NCBI GenBank assembly: GCA_026214975.1
Contig: JAOBSW010000100.1
Location: 62,001-126,000, forward strand
Source of the DNA: Gentiana macrophylla
Lineage: Eukaryota; Streptophyta; Magnoliopsida; Gentianales; Gentianaceae
Direction: 5' to 3'
Length of the DNA stretch: 64,000 nt
In this document: positions 1 to 10,800 of the stretch, in pieces
Layout: each line of letters begins with the position of its first letter
Position numbering within the stretch: the first letter of the stretch is position 1
The notes under the pieces: generated by a model
What the model saw: the letters and a program-made list of their open reading frames with translations, nothing else
What the model was told of the DNA's origin: nothing
Database searches by the model: none
Program-made: the position numbers and the translations under genes

Positions 1-321
1 ATGAATGTACCATTTTGTGTTTCCAAGCAAAGCACCAACATTTAAAGCAAAATTGCAACTTGAATATAGATAGAGAAATAAAAACAATAAGGCCAATCAC
101 GATGGCGCAAAGTTTTTCCATCATTACTTATCATCAAAAAATCAAAATTGTCCTACATGACATTATAATGCCATTCATATTCACATTCCCCCACACAATG
201 GTTTTAAAAGACCGCAGTTGATTTTACCAACGGATATAAATTTTCCTACCGAAAATGGGTATAAGACAAATGAGTGTAATATATAATGAGTATAATATAT
301 AATATATATAATTAATGTATT
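1..321. other. A/T-rich intergenic DNA, no gene seen
   Basis: I see no reading frame with family character, no splice-bounded exon and no repeat structure beyond A/T-rich runs such as the TATAATATATAA stretch near 280-310. Confidence 0.5.
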
Positions 322-512
322 AAAATTTTGGTTTGGTTTGGTTTGGTTTGGATTGGGTGTAAAAAAAAAATATCCGAAACCAATCCAATACAGTTTGGTT
401 TGGTTCCAAACCAAACCAATTCATTTGGTTTGCGATTGGTTTGGTTAATTCGGATTGGTTTGGATCGGTTTACGATTTGGATTGGTTTACTGGTTATTTT
501 GCTCAGCCCTAA
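322..512. repeat. GGTTTGG-rich hAT-type MITE or MITE end
   Basis: Runs of GGTTT/GGATT on one side and AAACC on the other make this stretch fold on itself. The right edge reads TTTTGCTCAGCCCTAATAG, whose reverse complement begins TTAGGGCTGAGCA. That matches the terminal sequence type of the better-defined hAT element at 5465 (TAGGGGTGAGCA). I could not find a matching left terminus or an 8-bp target duplication, so this may be one end only. Confidence 0.45.
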
Positions 513-515
513 TAG

Positions 516-1345
516 GAATAGCAATTTAAAAAAGTGAGTCTTTAATAATAAAAATGTGAATTTCCAAGGTATTGCAGCAGCATTTAATTGATCATCTCAA
601 ATTTTGCAGCATAAAGCAATAATGTACGGTAAGTGGCGGATTCAGAATGAGGGTCGTTTCATCAGTAGGGATTTTCCAGTAGGAATCGTCTACGTGGTAG
701 GATCTGGACTTGCTTGATTTCTGAGGTGAAATATACTGATCGCCTGCGTGTGTGGAAATTGTGTGGTGGGATCTTCTTAGCATAAGCGATTCCTAAGAGT
801 GAAGTCCAGTGATATAATTTTCCCCAGAATGATTATCCAGCGGGGTCCGTAAATATTTAACATAGTAAATATTTTTTTTCACGAGGTCCGAAATATTTTC
901 TATAGGTAAAATGTAGAGTATTTCTATTTTTAACGGGGTTCGTAGACCCCCTATACTAAAGGGTAGATCCGCCCCTATGTACAGTACTACTCCTGCTGCC
1001 GGCTGCCCTGCATATATGCAGCATGGTGCTGCTACTCCCACATGATGATAATTATAAGGGGTTATTTTGATGCAGAGGAGATTGATAGAAGAAAGATGCA
1101 TCACGTAGCAAACATCTGGGCATGCACAGTTTATCATCAATGAAGGGAATTGCGCCGCATTTAAACCGCTGTGTGTTTCAAGATGTTGCAATTCCCTATT
1201 GATGATTTAAGCTCAGATATGGATCAGATGCACGTATGCAGCTTTCTCTATCAGCTCCTCCTCGCATCGTAATAACCCAATTATAAGTACTGATAGGTGA
1301 AAACATCATTTAATTAATTGGTCCTTTTTCACCATCTAATTAATT
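516..1345. other. No confident gene
   Basis: A stretch at 610-628 is bounded by TTTTGCAG and GTAAGT, but it is only 19 nt long and joins nothing recognisable. A second open stretch after a GCAG near 1075 is also unsupported. The segment around 840-980 contains a locally inverted ACGGGGTTCGTAGACCCCC-type sequence. No protein family is recognised on either strand. Confidence 0.4.
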
Positions 1346-1347
1346 GG

Positions 1348-1430
1348 TCTCTCCCTCCGTCCAAAACTCCAAATAAATGTGTCCCTCCATCTGATTGCTT
1401 TAAATTTGTCATTCAATGCATCAAATATAG
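1348..1430. repeat. Fragment of a Stowaway-type MITE
   Basis: It begins CTCCCTCCGTCC, the usual Stowaway/mariner MITE terminus, and runs without a closing inverted repeat into the intact element at 1431. It is probably an older copy cut by, or abutting, the second insertion. Confidence 0.5.
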
Positions 1431-1684
1431 TACTCCCTCCGTCCCACAATATAAGGTCTTTTGGCCATTTCACATAGTTAAAGAAAACCTAATAAATAAG
1501 TTACTTTTTAAAATTTCAGTGAAAAAAAAAATTGTATTGTTTTTTGGGACTAACTAATAATATTGTATTGTTTAGTGTGAAAGTGAAAACAATGCAATTA
1601 ATATTGTATTGGAAGGTGATGAGGACTTATATTTTGGGACACCACGAAAAGGTTAAAAAGTTATATTACGGAACGGAGGGAGTA
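1431..1684. mobile_element. Stowaway (Tc1/mariner-type) MITE
   Basis: The left end is TACTCCCTCCGTCCCACAAT and the right end reads GGAACGGAGGGAGTA, its inverted repeat (right end reversed: TACTCCCTCCGTTCC). TA at both outer edges is the expected dinucleotide target duplication. At about 254 bp with no coding capacity it fits the known Stowaway class. The interior is A/T-rich and includes a partial internal repeat of TATTGTATTGTTT. Confidence 0.85.
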
Positions 1685-2112
1685 CATCCAAAGGACTTAC
1701 GGTGGTCGGTGGATCATGATTCACTGTCCTTGATGATGCATATATAGCCTTTAAAAGATTAACCGGTGTTTGATAGTGTTAAGAACCGAAAAGTGAATAA
1801 GAACATGAGAGAAACTCTTGAGTTTCATGTTTTTTGGTTCTGTATGTATGGTTTACTACATCTTTGGGGCTCCAACCACATGGATCATTTTGTTGTTAGG
1901 TAGGTGGTCTTCCTTTTTTTCTTTTTCTTTTTCCTTTTTTTTTGAGTGGAAAAGCAGGTGGTCTTCCTAAAAGTACAAAATATGCGGAATGTGTTATGAT
2001 GAGTTTAAGGGACTGGATTTGCCTTTTAATATTGTAGTAACTTTTATCTTTAATTAATTTTATTAATAAGGCATGTTGTTTTATTTTGTTATATATTGCC
2101 TTTATACAACAG
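1685..2112. other. Intergenic or intronic A/T-rich DNA
   Basis: No coding signal seen. A pyrimidine-rich run at 1905-1945 and A/T-rich DNA precede the possible exon at 2113. If that exon is real, this stretch is probably intron. Confidence 0.4.
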
Positions 2113-2323
2113 TGATGAAGACGTTCCTTCCACAATCGAAGAGCCATCACTACGGTATGTTAAAAAATTTATAAATTAATGATTATGTAAAATATATTAT
2201 CATCATAATTAATTAACTTTTGTATTTTTTTTTTTGGTTTGCAGACCTTTTAAGTTTAGCTTGCGCGCCGATGACAAGGAGAAATGGCACCGGCGCCTTG
2301 AGAATGCAGGACGTAGGAAATGA
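2113..2323 (+). CDS. Possible last two exons of an unidentified gene
   Basis: Seen in the sequence: an AG before 2113, an open 42-nt exon encoding DEDVPSTIEEPSLR, a GTATGT donor at 2155, a T-rich tract ending TTTGCAG at 2244, then an in-frame exon to TGA at 2321-2323 encoding a highly charged tail (PFKFSLRADDKEKWHRRLEN, then AGRRK). The join is phase-consistent (codon CG|A). The composition and good splice sites favour a real 3' gene end over chance. I do not recognise the family, and I could not place upstream exons with confidence in 1-2100. It could be a relic whose 5' part lies outside the window or has been lost. Confidence 0.35.
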
Positions 2324-2617
2324 AAAACGCAGCTCTTTCTTTACCAAAGCTAACTCTTTGAGTAGTTTAGTTATATTGATGTATTTGATCGTTTGCTCGT
2401 AGTTTTAGTTGTTTTGTTGCTTTCGTCTTTGGACCAACGGTATCCAGCTTTTTAATTTTTATTGCACTTTCCGAGGGCATGCAATAGTTCGGTTTATTTA
2501 TAAAAATTTTTCATTTAATAACACCATGAATTTGTTTCAGGAAACCATACGTTTTCTAAATCATTTTTACATGGCACTATAAAATCACTCTAGACACATC
2601 TCATGCTAAAAAAATAG

Positions 2618-3525
2618 TCAAGGTAAAAACATCATTGTTAGTGATATTGATGTAGAGACAATGCTGGTATTATCAGAAACGAGACTCTCAGCTGCAATGA
2701 CTCCCAAATAATACTCAGCTAGCCCTTCACCATAATGTTCCGTCTGTCGCAAATACCCATCATAAGTATTCAAATATCCATCCATCTCACACCATCCCAT
2801 GATTATGCAATTATTTTGGACGTCCTTAATTACTTCCATTATCACCCATGTAATGTCCATTGGTATTATCCTCTTTCCCACCCTCTCAAAAACATCCTTG
2901 TCCTCAAGGATGTGTAAGAAAATAACATTTTGGCCGGGATCCCAAACAAAATTTCGCAATTTAGCAATAGCTACACCATCATAGCCATTTGAACTCGAGT
3001 ACTGTTGAAAATACTTGAGACCACTTAGAATAAAGTATCCAATCATACAGCTGAGATTCTGAAATGGCAAGATTGACATTGAATGGCAGATGTTGTGATT
3101 CATTGGAAATTCTCCAAGCATAAGACATCCATGTACGAAAATTTCTTGCAAGTATCCACACTTTTGCATCATACAGAACATCACCCCATGGAAACCCCTT
3201 AACTTCACCACTGACATTGTTTGAGTCACACACACTCTCCATGTTAGCAAGCACCTCTATTCCGGAAGAATCGTCCTTCAATGTGACACGAGCATCCAAT
3301 TTTGCAGCAACAAGGCCAGGCAATGAAGTCACAAACGCTGCCTCACTCAATGCCTTCAAAAAATGCATGACACACCCTCTTGTTGCCTCACTAAAACCCT
3401 TTGTGATTAATCCCGTAAAAATCGCCTCAAACAGGCCCTTCTCCCCATTAAATATTAAATGCGCAAATACTTGGGTACCAAATACTGACGACTCTTGTTG
3501 GGCATTCACAATAAATCTAGTTGCA
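2618..3525 (-). pseudogene. Broken coding region downstream of the GMC-like frame
   Basis: Two long overlapping minus-strand frames occur here: 3509-2979, and a second covering about 2990-2618. The first contains plausible protein (FGTQVFAHLIFNGEKG, then a segment with EAIFTGLITKGF). The second contains IFLHILEDKDVF and GWCEMDGYLNTYDGYL. Neither begins at a convincing start and they change frame into one another, so this looks like a decayed coding region read across frameshifts. It follows the GMC-oxidoreductase-like frame on the same strand and was probably the C-terminal part of the same protein. I cannot name its domain. Confidence 0.4.
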
Positions 3526-4164
3526 CTACCTACTTGAATGTAGATAATAACTTTCTATTGCATACACATTAACAAGGAGGACAGGATATGCATCTTCATG
3601 TCTTCTTTTGTCCCGAGTGCTCTTCCATCTCTGACAGATGATTGTAATTCCATCCTTTATTTTAACTCCATCCTCTGTTTTATCATTACATTTGATTTTG
3701 TAATGAAGAATGTCTTTTACTAGATTCTTGCTGTCATGTTCAGCAGCTGTAGTAATAGTAAGGCATGGATTTACACCAACAGAGCAAGGTATCAAAGAGG
3801 CATCACAAACATAAAGGCCATTGTGGACTGATGTTGGAGTTCTTTTATAAAACAATTGACCTGCTTCAACATTGTTTCCATAATAATCCCTTTGCTCCAT
3901 TCTAATTACAACGAAGCTGTCTAGACCATTTCTTAACATTGTGCGATCGATTTTCCGACCTTTATTGTCTTGATCAATCAGACATAAAGCCGGAGGTGCA
4001 TTCTGGACGGATCCCTCACCCACAAATTCTTTCTTGGTTCCATAGTATTCGATTACGACTCCACAACCATAAGCATTCATAATACAAGGCTCATGACTGA
4101 TTGTCTTGACAAGTTTATCAACAAAGTTTGGTGCCAAACCAAAAGCCAAAGATAAACCTCCCTG
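3526..4164 (-). pseudogene. GMC-oxidoreductase (cholesterol-oxidase-like) C-terminal fragment
   Basis: The minus-strand frame contains LYVCDASLIPCSVGVNPCLT, which matches the conserved C-terminal signature of GMC flavin oxidoreductases (VxDASxxPxSxGxNPxxT), the part that closes over FAD and carries the active-site Asn. The frame then continues into DAYPVLLVNVYAIESYYL, which resembles the first strand of the alpha/beta-hydrolase domain that follows GMC in some cholesterol-oxidase-like fusion proteins (inference). The frame ends at 3526 in mid-domain. Upstream it is separated only by a TAG at 4165-4167 from a retrotransposon gag frame. There is no FAD-binding Rossmann segment (GxGxxG) in the window, so this is a fragment. 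Confidence 0.6.
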
Positions 4165-5271
4165 CTACCCACAAAATTCGGAGGTTTCGAAATTCATATC
4201 GGACAATGTACACCCACCGGGATCAAAATAAAACACTACATCGTTATTAGTTAAAGGAGCACGATTCTTACATTTGCATTTTATGAGTTCAATTGTTTGG
4301 GTGGAAGCTAGGTGCGGCATGTTTTTATCCATAGCACTTGTGGGCATTTCGTCGAACAGCTGGAAAGTGTCAGTCTCCAAACTATGGTGATTGAAAAATT
4401 CCATGCTAGTAATAGAGTCTGCTTCACTTCCAAAATGATGATCACCATTTTTTACTGGGGCTAATGATTCACCGTTAACAACCAAGTAATTGTGATTGAG
4501 CTTGGGTGACAGATCATGTTTGAGCTCTGTATCAAATACTTTTTCCAACTCTGTCTTCAATGAGCTGTTAGTTGATTCATCTTCCTTTATGTCGACCTCT
4601 GAGCCCTTAACTTGCGACAGGCAAACAACTGGAAACACACCATCTTCCATATTATCATTTCCTTCATTTTGCTCCATTGAATGTAAGCTTGGCATTTTGT
4701 CAAACAGGTTGGGGGTAGCTCCTGCACCTTCAAGCTTTAATGGCGATTGTTGCCCGAACTCATCAATCAACAACCCTCCAACCTGAAACCTGTTACAGAC
4801 CTCATCCTTCAAAGATTTTCATGACATTGACATAGAAGGGTTACTTAGTTTCCACCTTATTAGACACAATTCGGCTTCTCCTCTAAGGTGTAATTCTCTC
4901 AATCTCAACTTAAGATCATCAGAAATGGAATGGATAATAAAGTACTGCTCGCATTTGCGGATCCATTCTCTTGGGCCGACTCCATCGAAGGTAGGAAAGT
5001 CTAATTTAGGAATCTTAACTGTATCATACTTTGCATGATGAATTATTTCAGGATCGGGGGATTTAGAGGCTGATTTCTGAGCTGAAGCTGGGTCTACTCC
5101 CGAATCTTCCTGGAGTTGAGTTTGCCGATGTTGCTGTGATTGTTTGCACATCATATAAATCGAATCCACTTGCGTTCTGAGTTCATCGAATCTGGTATTC
5201 ATGCTCTCCATGAATTCACGCATCTCCTCGTTGAATTGAGTTTGCTTCTTCCACTGCTCGCCGTTGGACAT
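4165..5271 (-). pseudogene. LTR-retrotransposon gag, frameshifted
   Basis: The start is MSNGEQWKKQTQF at 5271. It is followed by a helical N-terminus and IPKLDFPTFDGVGPREWIRK, the hallmark of plant Ty3/gypsy gag (hydrophobic-PxFDG-x-x-x-x-W). The frame stops at 4819 (TGA). It clearly resumes in another frame with SLKDEVCNRFQ, as expected for the gag helix after SW(E), so a small indel caused the break. The second part ends with FYFDPGG and EFCG at a TAG (4165-4167). The primer-binding site lies 44 nt upstream of the start. No protease, RT or integrase follows; a GMC-oxidoreductase-like frame does. The element is truncated or has taken up foreign sequence. Confidence 0.75.
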
Positions 5272-5314
5272 GATTCTACTGATAAATTACGAAGTATTTG
5301 GGGAGGAATCGGGT

Positions 5315-5327
5315 GTCTCTGATACCA
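5315..5327 (-). other. Primer-binding site, initiator tRNA-Met type
   Basis: On the minus strand TGGTATCAGAGAC matches the standard PBS complementary to the 3' end of initiator tRNA-Met. It lies two bases after a CA-ending LTR (5330) and just before the gag start, the order expected for a reverse-transcribing LTR element. Confidence 0.85.
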
Positions 5328-5329
5328 AT

Positions 5330-5464
5330 TGTGAGGAACAAAGGTAATCGAGAGAAGAAAATGGTAGAGAATTACAAAGAAAACAGGAAAGCTCAATAGA
5401 AAGAAGAAGGAGATTTTGAATAACACACTTTTTGCATTAACAATTCGACAAAAACCATTCTCAG
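5330..5464 (-). mobile_element. 3' part (R/U5 side) of an LTR, cut by a hAT insertion
   Basis: The minus-strand segment ends TTCCTCACA directly before the PBS, so it is the end of a 5' LTR. Going outward it is interrupted at 5464 by the hAT element. The rest of the LTR should resume at 6883 and extend to an outer boundary I could not fix (somewhere before about 7000). I found no partner 3' LTR downstream. Confidence 0.6.
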
Positions 5465-6641
5465 TAGGGGTGAGCATTATTAGGTTAGGTCGGCGGTTTT
5501 CCGTTTTTAAAACCAAACCATTTTATACGGTTTTGATTTTCAAACCAAACCAGACGGTTTTAGACGTAAACCATTTGTTGATCCGGTTTGGTTGAACAGT
5601 TCCGGGTTTTTACGGTTACGGTTTTTTTAACAATTAAAATTATTGATAGGAAATCACAAATCGCTTCAGAACAACAAATGATAATATATGTAATACATTA
5701 AGCTTATTATTATGCTTAGTAAATCCAATGAGATGATTTAACAAATGTTTTGTATTTAACCAACATCTACCTATGTGAATGTTAAAGATCCAATTACCAA
5801 TCATATTTCAACACCATCCAACACAAACGTAAATCCTTTCTACAATTGAATTCCATAGATTGGGACGAACAAGATAATGAAAAGAATATCTCTTACTCAT
5901 TTTAATTCATCAATGAATCATCGATTTCAAAAATATCAATAATGAACTAATCGTTACATTATTGAATATCATTTATAAATCTCAAAATCCATTTGACAAA
6001 ATAATATTTTGAGTATGGTCAAGGAAGAAAGAGGAATGCGTTTGTTCCATCAGTAAGCGAGAGATAAATTAAAGATAAATTAACTTTTACACATTTCAAA
6101 CGAAAAAAACATGTGATATAGTTTTGGACTTTATTTAGTAAGAAACATATTAAATATTTTATTTTCTCCAAAACACCAACTCGTATTTGATTATCTCAAC
6201 AATGTTATCGTCCAACATAATCTAATTATAAGCAAATAAAAGACAAACTTATATAAAACTAATGTATATAAATGCATTTATTTATATAAGATGTCAAACC
6301 TAACAAATGAACAAATCGGAAAATGTCCATGATTAAGTTCATTAACATCATTAGAAGAAGTAAGTCATACAAATAAAGATTCACATAATTCAAATATTGG
6401 TCTTTGAGGAGGTAGAAAGAGAAGAAAGAGTTAGCGGTGGTGAGTTGTGAATCGGCGTGTATCTGAGAATCTCTTAAATGATTGGAAATTAAAGACAAAG
6501 TCGTGAAATGATCAACAAAATATGAATCTTTAGGATATGAGATTAGTAATTGATCATTAATGCATTACAATTACAAAGTTTAAACAAGTTGAGTTTGATG
6601 AAAAAGACATTGATGTTTTATAATATTAATAGATGTAGGTA

Positions 6642-6694
<53 letters not shown>

Positions 6695-6874
6695 ACATAT
6701 AAAATCCGGTTTAGTCAGGTTTTAAGCGGTTTCATTTTTAAATTGGAACCAAATTGCTTTTTTACGGTTTGGTTTTTACAATATAAAACCGACCAAAAGC
6801 ACAGTTTATACCTTTCCAGGTTTGGTTCGATTTGGTTGGTAGGTTGGTTTGGTTTTGCTTTTTTGTTCACCCTG
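5465..6874. mobile_element. Non-autonomous hAT element with 8-bp target duplication
   Basis: The left terminus TAGGGGTGAGCA and right terminus (reversed) CAGGGTGAACA are imperfect inverted repeats. They are flanked by a perfect 8-bp duplication ATTCTCAG at 5457-5464 and 6875-6882, diagnostic of hAT transposition. Sub-terminal regions are rich in GGTTT/AAACC motifs as in many plant hAT MITEs. At 1410 bp it has no transposase frame. The interior is A/T-rich and carries a TG/TA microsatellite at 6640-6700. It inserted into the LTR of the gag-bearing retrotransposon and so is the younger event. Confidence 0.88.
6640..6700. repeat. (TG)n(TA)n(TATG)n microsatellite
   Basis: A GTGTGT run is followed directly by TATATA and then TATGTATG units, near the right end of the hAT element. 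Confidence 0.9.
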
Positions 6875-6882
6875 ATTCTCAG

Positions 6883-7715
6883 CACACCACCGGAACATAT
6901 ACCCCTCCTACCCAACTGCCAACTCAGCATCCTATGTCATCTCTCATACATAATGACAGCATACAATAACTTACAATAATATAGATCAAGTCTAAATATT
7001 AAAATGGAAATCCTTCGAAGACTTGGGTTCTTGACAACGCCGACGTCTCGTATGGTGCACAGTTCTCCACGTGCCAAATCTGTGTCACACAAGGTCATAC
7101 AGCTCTATCCTGTCCTCTTCGTTATACGCACTCCCCACCAGCCGGTCCCTCTGCTGACAACCCCCTGGATTGGAAAATCATCCTTATTCCTTAAACTGCA
7201 CTTTTATTGTTTTCAGAATGAGTTAATCCTTCAAGGACAACAATCAGAGGGTTTAGGAAATAGTTTTTTTGACCTTTATCAATATCTGTTCATACTTCAT
7301 GCTGCTATTGGCTTTGGGACTTTGGTGCTGAGAAATAAGAATAATTGAGTTTGAATGCAGAAAACTGATTACATATCATGCCCAACCGACCTTTAACTTA
7401 ATTCTGGTCTACATTTCTTTTGATGTCCCGCAAAATTAGCATCTCACCTTCAAAATAAAAAAAAATAAAAATAGCATCTCTATGTCTGGCTGGGGTGACA
7501 ATAGTTGGATCGAGTTAAAGAAAGGATACATTATACATACATCTGCTACTTCTCTACCCACTCAAAGCTTGCTGCTGCAAACAGACAGCATCATCATCAA
7601 ACATCGAAATACAAAGAATTTATTATTACAACTAGAACCTCAATGAAAAATCTTGTTTCATTTATTATTCAGCTCATAATCATATCCTCCCACACCTATC
7701 TAATAATCTTGTTTT

Positions 7716-7720
<5 letters not shown>
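6883..7720. other. Intergenic, probably includes the rest of the split LTR
   Basis: The first part (6883 to about 7000) should be the outer half of the minus-strand LTR interrupted by the hAT insertion. The remainder has no recognised gene. An open stretch at 7004-7348 has no family character. This region lies downstream of the importin-like gene's stop codon. Confidence 0.4.

Positions 7721-7773
<53 letters not shown>
7721..7773. repeat. (CA)n microsatellite
   Basis: A pure CA dinucleotide array of about 53 bp sits 28 bp from the stop codon of the importin-like gene, so its transcript may carry a (UG)n tract in the 3'UTR. Confidence 0.97.
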
Positions 7774-7775
<2 letters not shown>

Positions 7776-7801
7776 CATATTAAATATACAATAAGAATTA
7801 T

Positions 7802-10800
7802 TCATACCAATAAATGACTATTGCGCCACACAGGAGTATGGAACAGATGAGGCCGATACTTCTGCACTAGGCCTTCAGCTTTACGTACAATTGGATCGTC
7901 GTCGGTCATAGGAGTCAGATTCAGTAATAATATATCCCACCCCAGTCTATAACCATCAATCATATTAGCATACTCGTTCTCGACCTCATCCTCTTCCTCC
8001 TCCTCATCCTCTTCCTCGTTCTCGACCTCATCTTCTTCCTCGTCCTCCTTGGCCTTGTCGGCCTTGGCCTTGGCCTTGGCCTCCCCGGCCCTCAAAATAT
8101 TCTCAATTGCATCAAAACATACTTCCAAAAGGTCTTCATCCTCATCCTCATGAGAGCAAGCAAAGACCAAAAACTCTAGACCACCCATTTCAACCACATC
8201 GCTGACAACCAAATCAACGCAAAATGAACCAAGGATCAAAAAGCAGCCGCTATACATACGAGAATACTATCATATATCAAAAAGTCAAGTAGAAAATAAA
8301 GATATATATAAATTAAAAAAAGAAGGGTACTACTACACGTACTCGATCTGATCAGATGAACCATATTCGGTAATCTTTAAAATAGCACATACAGCAGCTT
8401 TCACCAGAAGAACGTCGGTCGTCGTGCTAAACAACCCATCAACTATAGGGGGCAATAATTTTTCTTTCATATGATCCTGCCATTATTCCAAGAAACACGA
8501 CAGCCCAGAATAATTGAGTTTAAAATAAAAACAAAGAAAAGAAATGGGAGATTAAAATTTATTGTAAACAGATAAGTTATATAGAACAAGGCCTATACCC
8601 ATAACTCGCAATCGCACCACTCACAAGCAATGCGTCCAACCGTCCAGCAAGCGTCTTCCATGATGCACTCATCGTCTTCTCTACTCAAAAGTTTCACCAA
8701 CCAAGAATCCAAGAGCTCTGTTTCGACAATTTTCTATACAAGGAAGGCAACCCCGTTAAAAACAGGACTTCATGATAAACATAACTGTAGAGATTCAGCA
8801 TGCTTTTGTGTTATTATTGTATTATTTTTATTTTTATAATAATAAGGGCAGTATAGTCTATTCCAGTATTTTAAAGTATTTAGGGTTGACTGGCGGCTCT
8901 CTTGTATAGAGGCTGTTTGTCCAAGGAGTCTTTTTATGGGAAGTCATATTGGGAAGGAGTCTAGCTCTTCCTACTATAAATAAGGAGTCTGTAATCAAAT
9001 CATATAATTCAATAAAATATTTTTCCTCCTTTTTCTCTACAATAACGATACAAACGATGCACCAAAAAGGAAACATCGAAGCAGGCAAGGAGACACTCTA
9101 CGGTGTCATTGTTATACATTGCACTGGAACAAGACTTCGGGAGGGGTACCATATTTCATATAACAACAAATACCTCCCACATGCCTTTGCCTTCCAGGGA
9201 AACGCTAACAACGGCTTTAAGCACATGATAGGTCAAATCTGGATTACAGCTTAAACTGAAAGAAAACATACGTAGACAAACAGAACAAGTCAGTGTACTC
9301 CAAAAAAAAAAACAACAATAATAATAATACATACACAAATAAATTCATGACACATATGCCGTGACAGTTACTCACTTGCGGACAAGATGGAGAAGTTGAT
9401 CTTGGATACCAGCACCAAAAGTGACTGCCAAGCACCTGTAAGGACAATTAGCTAAGAAAGAAAGGGCTAAGCATACTTGTCTCTGCGCCTCCGCATTCCC
9501 CGAGCTTAGAATACGCACCACTAAATTCTCTACACCCGTCTTCACATGGAAAAACAATTAAAAAATATACAACGATCAGTCCATCACACACTGCATGACT
9601 GAATCACACAACAACACAACACAACACAAACCAACCTGATCAGTGGACATCTTTGTGACCTCAGAAATTCCAAGAGAAATAAATGTCAGAGTGCGAGCGA
9701 CACCCTCCTGGAAGAAATTAGATAAGCAAGAGAATGAAAGACTCCAAAAACTAGTACTACTCAAGCGAAAAAGTGGCAAAAAAAACAGGATCATGAATAT
9801 TTAAACCTTAACATGGGGAGGAACTTCAGTGAAAAGGAACCAGACACAAATGGCAGCAAGTTCTGACTTTAAAGCATCTTCAATATTCAAGTTTGAATCT
9901 GGTAACAAAGTCAATGATAAGAAAAGGATATAAATTAGGTTACCATTACAAGCATATAAATGACTTATAAACAGTTGGTTAGACAAAGTCCAGGAAAAAC
10001 ACCCATTGAGCTGAATTTCCGCAATAAAGACCAATCCTTTGTCTTAAATGTCTCAGCCATAGAAGGAAGAAACAACTTCAACTGAAATAACCAACAAGAA
10101 TGTCAAAGCCCTTAAACAAGAGGAAAAAAATGCCAAAAAGACAAACAACACTAGAGAACAAACAAATAGGCCACGAATAAACACAGCTCAAGCATCCAAG
10201 CAAGTTACAAGGAAAATGAATGAATAAATACATAAAGCCTGCAAACAGATTCCAATCTCCTCAAGAAAGAGGAGAATACTGTTATTATCAATACCGTGGA
10301 TGAAAAATGCTGCCCCTTGAGGAAGGAAGGAAGTTGCAGGTCCTTATCAGAGATGGAGATGGGCTTCATGCGCCTCCCTCCGTCTATCTCCTCATCATCC
10401 ACAAACACCAGTGTATTTCCCATCGGGCTGAATGGAACAGTGTATTTCAGCAGTAAAGACCAATCATGGGCCCTAAATGTCTCAGCCATAGAAGGAAGCA
10501 ACCCCTTCAATGTAAACAACCAATAGGAATATTAGCGGCCTTAACAAAGGGAAAACACACCAAAACGACAAACAACAACAGAGAACAAAAGAACAGGCCA
10601 TGAAATTTCAACCATACGACCATACTTGCTCATCTCCCCCACCTCAACGATGAAGATCAAACAATTGGAAACACACAAAAAAAAAGACAAAATAATGTAC
10701 AAACCCTCATATCTCTACCAAACAATCCCGTAATCCATGTAATCTACTGCAGACATCACTCGTTAATTTCAACATAAGGAAAGATCAAGCATTGAAGCAA

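Noticed and set aside
7505..7783. Small secreted protein ending in a Thr-His repeat
   Set aside because: The repeat is just the translated (CA)n microsatellite and the rest has no support.
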